From Mucilaginibacter sp. (GTDB lineage Bacteria > Bacteroidota > Bacteroidia > Sphingobacteriales > Sphingobacteriaceae): DNA of 64,000 nucleotides. Within the stretch, counting starts at the first letter, position 1. Every line of letters begins with the position of its first letter. The stretch is taken from NCBI GenBank assembly GCA_025352225.1, contig JANXTT010000125.1, positions 1-64,000 of the forward strand, written 5' to 3'. A program made the position numbers and the translations under genes. A model generated the notes under the pieces. The model worked only from the letters and a program-made list of their open reading frames with translations. It had not been told where the DNA came from and searched no databases. Below, one piece after another: positions 58,969-64,000 of this stretch.

Positions 58969-59804
58969 AAAGACATTGCTCCTAATCGATAATTTTTAAT
59001 GTTATTTAGTAAGTTTGTTTGTTAATTGTCAGACATTATAAATGTTGGAATAATTGTTAATGACGGCTTTGGGGAGATACCTCATTTACTTATTATGACA
59101 TATGTAAAAGTATAAAAATTAATTTAAGAACATAATAAAAATACATTTTATTTTCATTAAAATAAGATGCAGGCGTTTGATAAATATGAATATTTAGTAA
59201 AAATTAAATAAATATCGCGAAGCTGTAATTGCTTGTGTCTGCTACAGTTTGTCTGTTTAAAAAAGAGTGTTTAATCAGCCTTGATGCAATATTTACGATT
59301 GTTGTAGTTGTATTGTGCTATCCGAATGCCGACGGATATTTTGTTTTTTATCTGCCTTATATATATTTATTATATACATAAGTATAAAGTGCCGCTGGTG
59401 TATTTATCAATTCCAAGTATTATTGATTAATTTTATATTAAACTTTATAGAAATTTGGAAGTGGATGATGAACTTAAAATTTTAGAATGTTTTTTGAGGC
59501 TTATAATTTGGTAAATTAATTTAATAATACGCAACTGAGTAATCAATACCCTTTATTGGAGGTAGGTTTACAGGCACAATTATTTTTCAGGATAACTCAT
59601 CTAAATAACAACATGATGATAAGAATTATACCCGTAGTGCATTATTAGAGTAAGTTAGTTTTAATGTGGTTCATATTCATGTTGAAGACAATTTTATGGA
59701 GATATTGAATAGTAGTTGGGGCTGGAGATTTAGCCCCGCTTGATTCCTTCTAAATTGTAAGGGAGAGTGTTTTGTATTACTGGATGGGTTTTGTAGCGTT
59801 TTTA
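58969..59804. promoter_or_regulatory. 836-base intergenic region upstream of the SPFH-led operon
   Basis: This stretch is strongly AT-rich and holds no reading frame I can support on either strand. It lies upstream of the minus-strand lipopeptide operon and downstream of the minus-strand three-gene operon, so it should contain the lipopeptide promoter and a terminator for the other unit. I found no clear TTTG/TAnnTTTG promoter and no clear hairpin with a T tract. Confidence 0.45.
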
Positions 59805-60707
59805 TCAATTATTTTCAAATAATCCCAGACAGGTACCAGCCTTAGCTAATTCTTTAAAGAAAATGTCTGTCAATAAAGTATTATGTTTCCCTAAAACCTG
59901 TTCTTTTATCTCTTCATTCCTAGCAGGGCAAAGTTGGATAAGGGAAACGGCTGCCAATGCACCAATGTGCCTGTTAGTGTTCGCTTCAAAAATTTTCTCT
60001 AGAATATTGATCATGTTGTCATCTCCCAGTGCGCCTGCCATCCTGACCATAAGCTCATTTCCGGAATTTTGAAGATACCGGCATATGGTATGTGTGGATT
60101 CATCGAACTGGTACTGAGGAGCCTTAATACTACCATTATTGGGAATGAGGTTGAGTGAAATGGATAAACTTTCTGGTGGAAGTTGGATATGAATATCTTC
60201 TTTTGCCCTATATAACAATATTTTCCCTTCGGGTAATGCATAAATTTTCTTTTGTTTCATATCTATTTTCTCACCGAGACATCCGGTAGTTTTATTATAC
60301 TCATAAGTGTAAGTCCGGGTCTCATAACCAGGTCCAAAATATCCAGCTGTTAAAATATCAAAGTTATGGTCGTGACAGATATCGTAATTGAATCCCTTTA
60401 TAGAACGTTCAAGCTGAGAGATTGGTTCCCATACCACTGCGCGTAAAAAAAACTTTGGATGACTTAGTAAGATAAAGACTTTTGGCCCATAAAGATTGCT
60501 TTTCTGAAAAGCCTGTAAATCCTGCAATTCACTGGTAATTCGTTCAATCAATAAATTTTTATTGTTGTTCAACTGTTTAAGGTAGGGAGATGAGTCAATA
60601 ATATCCTCTTGCCTTGAAAAATCATACTTTTGGGTTTCTATTATATCTACATACTCTTCTAATTCTATACTTTTGTCGTCAAACGGCAATTTTATTTCTA
60701 TTGGCAT
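59805..60707 (-). CDS. Uncharacterised protein, possible cupin-like fold
   Basis: 300 residues, not recognised. The central part (about 100-190) reads like a cupin barrel: DICHDHNFDILTAGYFGPGYET with an HDH pair, then a second short beta region ending in DIHIQLPPESLSISLNL with one more His. The last 90 residues are helical (AGALGDDNMINILEKIF, LAAVSLIQLCP) and recall short HEAT-like repeats. The next gene upstream has a similar barrel-plus-helix layout (60714-61532, 6-base gap), and they probably act together. A metal-binding sensor or enzyme is possible; no function is claimed. Confidence 0.55.
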   Translation of the reverse strand: MPIEIKLPFDDKSIELEEYVDIIETQKYDFSRQEDIIDSSPYLKQLNNNKNLLIERITSELQDLQAFQKSNLYGPKVFILLSHPKFFLRAVVWEPISQLERSIKGFNYDICHDHNFDILTAGYFGPGYETRTYTYEYNKTTGCLGEKIDMKQKKIYALPEGKILLYRAKEDIHIQLPPESLSISLNLIPNNGSIKAPQYQFDESTHTICRYLQNSGNELMVRMAGALGDDNMINILEKIFEANTNRHIGALAAVSLIQLCPARNEEIKEQVLGKHNTLLTDIFFKELAKAGTCLGLFENN

Positions 60708-60713
60708 AGTTAG

Positions 60714-61532
60714 TTATTTAAGTTCAGCATGTAGCAAGCGGTCGAAAATAGCCCTTGCCCCCTCCGATAAAACAAGATCATCTGATTCAATGAATTCGTT
60801 CAATTTGTCAAAAGCAATATCAAGGCCTTCCTTTAACATTGTTTGAACAGCTCTTAATTTTAAATTGGTATCTCCTTGAGCGAAGATAAAGTTGTATAAT
60901 TCAGTTGGCGTCTTCGCCTTCATTTTATTGACTACATTTAATATTGTGGTAAGCCTTGACATAATTAAACTAGAGGATTCAGCATAAGAAGAACAAAGAT
61001 TTTCATCGAAATTCCAAAACAGATTGGCCTGCGGATTCTTGATTGTTAGCGTGTCGATAATTACAACGCCATTAATACCCATAATTTCAATAATTTCGTA
61101 AGGTGCTTGGCAGGATAATGTATCTCCACAACGTAGGGTTCTATATTCTAATATTTCTACCGGAACTCCTTTACAAAATAAATTTATCTCAGCAGAGTTC
61201 GGCATTCGTAAAATCCGAACCATCACATTACCAGTTCCTTTAATAAACATTAGCTGACTTGTCCCCATCCATTTGATATTTGCCTTGTAAGAGCTGGACA
61301 TCCGGAGGTGCACAGTATAATCGATAATGTCTTCATTAATGAGTTTCAGACTTAATTGACCGGAAATACCTCCCACCACATAATTGCTGTCATTCGCCAT
61401 TGCTGACAGCTCCCTTGCAAAGTAGCCATTCAAAAAAGAACTTTTTGAATGGCTAAAGAATAATTCAGACAGATTTTCAAAGGAGCCGACTGCGTTATTC
61501 AACTGTCTTTGTAAAAGTTGTAGTTTGTTCAT
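60714..61532 (-). CDS. Uncharacterised protein with beta-rich centre and helical C-terminus
   Basis: 272 residues, not recognised. Residues about 50-165 are beta-rich (YVVGGISGQLSLKL, GNVMVRILRMP, YEIIEIMGINGVVIIDTL). The C-terminal third is helical with TLKEGLDIAFDKLNEF-like segments resembling the end of the neighbouring 300-residue protein. The start codon overlaps the stop of the upstream gene by 4 bases (61529-61532), so translation is coupled. No signal peptide or membrane segment is visible. Confidence 0.55.
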   Translation of the reverse strand: MNKLQLLQRQLNNAVGSFENLSELFFSHSKSSFLNGYFARELSAMANDSNYVVGGISGQLSLKLINEDIIDYTVHLRMSSSYKANIKWMGTSQLMFIKGTGNVMVRILRMPNSAEINLFCKGVPVEILEYRTLRCGDTLSCQAPYEIIEIMGINGVVIIDTLTIKNPQANLFWNFDENLCSSYAESSSLIMSRLTTILNVVNKMKAKTPTELYNFIFAQGDTNLKLRAVQTMLKEGLDIAFDKLNEFIESDDLVLSEGARAIFDRLLHAELK

Positions 61533-62170
61533 AACCTCGCTTCTGCTGCGATTTCCCGTTCATTAAAAACATCCGCTACTAGGGGGCAGGCAATAAATAT
61601 TTCTGCGATAACAAAAATAACGGCTCCACCGTTATCAGCATGGTTCAGGCCAACTCCATAAAGGGCTAATGAATCGTCCACCTCGCTAGCTGTCCTGAAG
61701 TCACCAACGAGCTCTTTTCTGGTCTGTTCCAGATATTTATTAAACTGATTGTATTTTTCTTTGGCTTCTTTATTGTTGCCGATAGTGTGAGTATGGTAGA
61801 TGTCATTGACCATTCTGGATACTTGTTTTGCCACTTCCAGTTGTCCCGCGTGAACTGTAATCTTTCTATATTCTATACCCTTTTCTGGGTCACTTTTCTT
61901 CTCTTCGTATTCTTTGGGCACAATTTTAAGGCTGTCCAGAGTAGCATTGGGCCGTAGGTAAGGTTTCAATAATTTAAACTTATGCATCAATGATTCGAGG
62001 GTTAATAGTTCTTTTTTTGAAAGAGCTGTATACTCGTCAATAGGCACCCTGGTTGGCTTATCAACGAAATTGCCTCTATCATCATAATAACCGGGAAAAG
62101 CAACAGCGGGCCGGATCCTTAATGCGAATGAAACATAGGAGCTGATGTCCTTAGAAAAATGATTGTCCAT
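61529..62170 (-). CDS. Uncharacterised protein with hydrophobic C-terminal segment
   Basis: 213 residues, not recognised. A charged, helical body (ELLTLESLMHKFKLL, EYEEKKSDPEKGIEYRK, AKEKYNQFNKYLEQTRKEL) ends in a Gly-rich hydrophobic stretch (NGGAVIFVIAEIFIACPLVAD) and an acidic-basic tail. It is first in the three-gene minus operon. The C-terminal hydrophobic segment might be a membrane anchor or a small bioactive part, but no leader motif supports a RiPP. No function is claimed. Confidence 0.55.
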   Translation of the reverse strand: MDNHFSKDISSYVSFALRIRPAVAFPGYYDDRGNFVDKPTRVPIDEYTALSKKELLTLESLMHKFKLLKPYLRPNATLDSLKIVPKEYEEKKSDPEKGIEYRKITVHAGQLEVAKQVSRMVNDIYHTHTIGNNKEAKEKYNQFNKYLEQTRKELVGDFRTASEVDDSLALYGVGLNHADNGGAVIFVIAEIFIACPLVADVFNEREIAAEARL

Positions 62171-62759
62171 GTTTTTTAGTTTTTGAGATGATTTATTTAT
62201 TTATTTAGAAAAGTTTATTCTTCGGTAAAAAAGCCTAAATATTTTAAGTAGAGGGACGTAAACGAACACAACAATGATTAAACTTACAACAATGTTAGAG
62301 CAGTTTCATTTCATCCAAAATATAGCTCATAGCCCAGAAATTAGTAAGCTAGGTATTAGTTCTGTGTCCCAGACAAGACCATCAAAAACGAAGGATTTTT
62401 GGCTTCTTCTACCAACCTTTTCATTCCTTCTATATTTAGATTAAGAATTTCTTGGAATTAGATAAGTTTAAAGAATAGGTAGTAATTTAGAACAAGGTAC
62501 AATCTAATTTTCTTTTTTGCAAGGGAAAAATAATTTTATAGTCAAGGTAATCCGAAATTTGGCTGTAGGGTTAATTATAATGCATTGTTTATAAATCGTG
62601 TTTTTGCCTGAGGAAACAGCTTGGGGGGGTAAGCACAAGTTCTGGTACACTATGTTATCCCCTGCACCACTTAACAACAAATGTGCGGCAGGTATTATTC
62701 TTCCATTCTGTTTCTTGCCTATGCCAGCAAAATTTCGTATATTGTATAGCTTACGAGGG

Positions 62760-62878
62760 GAGAAAGTTAAAAGCCGAAAGTTAAAAGTCAAAAGTGCGCC
62801 GGGTGTAATTCTGAACCTGTCCAAGAACGGAGCGCAGAGGCCTACCCATCATGCTTCGACGGACTCAGCATGACAGTC
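62760..62878. repeat. Short intergenic repeat with palindromic end
   Basis: Two copies of gaaagttaaaag (from 62762 and 62776) and a partial third are followed by a GC-richer stretch that ends in a hairpin with 7-bp arms, tcatgct (62849-62855) and agcatga (62867-62873). The sequence near the hairpin looks like short intergenic repeats I associate with Sphingobacteriaceae genomes; that is recall, not a search result. Confidence 0.4.
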
Positions 62879-62890
62879 AGTTTTTTAAAG

Positions 62891-63072
62891 CATCCATTAA
62901 TACCCAGGTGTTATTTTGGTATCAAGTAGCTAGTATCAAGTAGTTAGACTCTGAAAAACGTAGTTGATATAAAGTTTAAACACCGACAAATACCCATGTC
63001 TATTTTTGAAAAAAATACTTGATACTAGCTACTTGATACTATATTAAATACACCCATTAATACCCATGTGTG
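62891..63072. repeat. 24-bp perfect inverted repeat framed by direct repeats (possible MITE-like element)
   Basis: 62919-62942 and 63016-63039 are exact reverse complements. Each arm itself contains gtatcaagta twice, separated by four bases. The pair is framed by near-identical direct copies of ccattaatacccaggtgt (62893-62910) and ccattaatacccatgtgt (63053-63070), and a third partial copy (aatacccatgtct) lies inside at 62989-63001. This nested layout suits a small non-autonomous mobile element or recombination product. No transposase is present. Confidence 0.55.
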
Positions 63073-63107
63073 TCTGAGTATGATTAGGGGTTGTATCTAT
63101 AATGGCA

Positions 63108-64000
63108 TTACTTGGTACCACCTCTGGCGGGATAAGCTTTATTGCCTTTTGCAGCGAACCATAAAATGCGGTTGAAGCGGTCGTCGTCCCCGCCATCTAT
63201 ATGGTCAAATTCGGGCCGCAATGATTGTTTGGCATAAAACAACCGCCTCCCTTTTAAAGTGCTTATGGCAGGGGTAATACGGTTCAATTTGACCTTGTTA
63301 GGCAAACAATGATAAGGGGATAGCGATGGCTTATCTGTAAAACAATTGTACATAGGCAGAGCCGTAGCGTCAATAATATTCATTGGCGGTATACCTAATA
63401 TTTGTTCAATAGACCGTACCATACAGGTTTGATTGTAATTGGTTGAAACTGTCTTTTTTATCGTGCTATAGGGGCTTATTACAAAGCCCGTAGTCCGGTA
63501 AGCTGATATATGGTCCCAACCGTCCTGCGAGTCGTCTTCGGTAACAAATATTACGGTGTTTTTCCAGAACCTGCTTTTACTTATGGCTTCAATAATGCGG
63601 CCAAGTGCCAGGTCATTGTCGGCAACCATTGCCTGTGGTACCGGGAAACCTGGCCGGATACCTTCGGTATGATCGGCAGATAGGGCCATTACCATTAATT
63701 GAGGTAAGTTATCGCCGGGTTGACGCTCATAATCTTTTAGTTCATCAATAAACGCGGACGCCCGAATCTGATCGGTGATCTTCAGTTCATCAGACGCCGG
63801 GTAGTTTTGAGATAACATGGGCCGTACCCGGGATATTGTACTGGTATTATAAAACTTGAAAGGTTTGCCCGCCTGGTAATTGTTATAGATATTGCTCCAG
63901 GTAAGTTTTTCATCATAGTGCGGAACTGAGGCTTCGCCATAGATCCGTACCTTTTTACCATGATCGGCAGCATTGTTCCAAATAAAACCATTGGCGCCAT
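63108..64000 (-). CDS. Phosphoesterase / alkaline-phosphatase-superfamily protein (5' truncated at window end)
   Basis: The reading frame is open to the end of the window, so only the C-terminal 296 residues or so are visible. An in-frame Met near 63818 is internal. Visible motifs are NGFIWNNAADHGKKVRIYGE, then VMALSADHTEG, FWKNTVIFVTEDDSQDGWDHISAYRT and GFVISPYS. The TEDD..DGWDH segment is the metal-binding signature of phosphoesterases related to phospholipase C/AcpA and of the YncE-phosphatase fusion proteins common in Bacteroidota. The C-terminus ends in FNRILWFAAKG. It appears unrelated to the biosynthetic clusters and probably marks the cluster's outer edge. The start and any N-terminal beta-propeller are outside the window. 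Confidence 0.75.
   Translation of the reverse strand, partial: GANGFIWNNAADHGKKVRIYGEASVPHYDEKLTWSNIYNNYQAGKPFKFYNTSTISRVRPMLSQNYPASDELKITDQIRASAFIDELKDYERQPGDNLPQLMVMALSADHTEGIRPGFPVPQAMVADNDLALGRIIEAISKSRFWKNTVIFVTEDDSQDGWDHISAYRTTGFVISPYSTIKKTVSTNYNQTCMVRSIEQILGIPPMNIIDATALPMYNCFTDKPSLSPYHCLPNKVKLNRITPAISTLKGRRLFYAKQSLRPEFDHIDGGDDDRFNRILWFAAKGNKAYPARGGTK

Larger units (their letters stand above)
62171..63107. other. 937-base non-coding stretch with short repeats
   Basis: The first 500 bases are AT-rich with nothing recognisable. From about 62761 there are tandem gaaagttaaaag units, a short palindrome (62849-62873), and a 24-bp inverted repeat with flanking direct repeats (62891-63072). 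Two long overlapping reading frames on opposite strands near 62504-62873 have no coding character and are rejected. Confidence 0.6.

Noticed and set aside
62504-62873. Opposing reading frames of 106 and 91 codons
   Set aside because: They overlap antisense to each other, cover short repeats, and have the low-complexity composition of non-coding sequence.
63782-64000. 72-codon minus-strand frame at the window end
   Set aside because: It is out of frame with the phosphoesterase, whose own frame remains open through this stretch with sensible family residues.

Overview
The window looks like a Bacteroidota chromosome, most likely Sphingobacteriaceae or Chitinophagaceae. The reasons are AT-rich intergenic DNA, no visible Shine-Dalgarno sequences, a Gly-Gly leader peptide of the Bacteroidota type beside LanC-like proteins, and a short intergenic hairpin (62849-62873) of a kind I associate with this group. 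The genus is an inference.

Region 1 (1-6416) is a small lanthipeptide-like RiPP locus. It holds the 3' end of a LanC-domain protein, a 66-aa precursor with a Cys/Thr-rich 36-residue core, and two head-to-head LanC-like paralogues that lack the usual zinc ligands. Each paralogue is followed by a glycosyltransferase.

Region 2 (6803-58968) is one hybrid PKS-NRPS lipopeptide cluster made of two convergent operons that meet at a bidirectional terminator (18373-18412). The plus operon encodes a cyclic-peptide exporter, a fatty acyl-AMP ligase/PKS starter protein (AL-ACP-KS-AT-KR-ACP), a carbamoyltransferase and a CmlA-like diiron hydroxylase. The minus operon runs about 40 kb with almost no gaps: SPFH protein, DUF697 protein, small membrane protein, type II thioesterase, PKS (KS-KR-ACP), PKS-aminotransferase-C protein (KS-ACP-AMT-C), TauD hydroxylase, NRPS I-A-T-C-A-T-C, NRPS I-A-T-E, NRPS C-A-T-C-A-T-C, TauD-aldolase fusion, and NRPS I-A-T-C-A-T-TE. 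'I' marks a condensation-like domain that has lost its HHxxxDG histidines. Adenylation codes read by eye give Asn, Tyr, Asn (epimerised), unassigned, unassigned (Ser-like), Asp, Thr.

The inferred product is an acyl chain started by the AL domain and extended three times to a 3-amino-5,7-dihydroxy fatty acyl group, joined to a heptapeptide (Asn-Tyr-D-Asn-X-X-Asp-Thr), then released and probably cyclised by the terminal thioesterase. The beta-amino fatty acid and the Asn-Tyr-D-Asn start recall the iturin family of Bacillus. Two TauD enzymes, a CmlA-like enzyme and a carbamoyltransferase would add hydroxyl and carbamoyl groups not found in iturins. This is the most likely undescribed system in the window.

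Region 3 (59805-64000) holds a three-gene operon of unknown function, a 937-base non-coding stretch with a perfect 24-bp inverted repeat and other repeats, and the 3' part of an alkaline-phosphatase/phosphoesterase-family gene that runs off the window.
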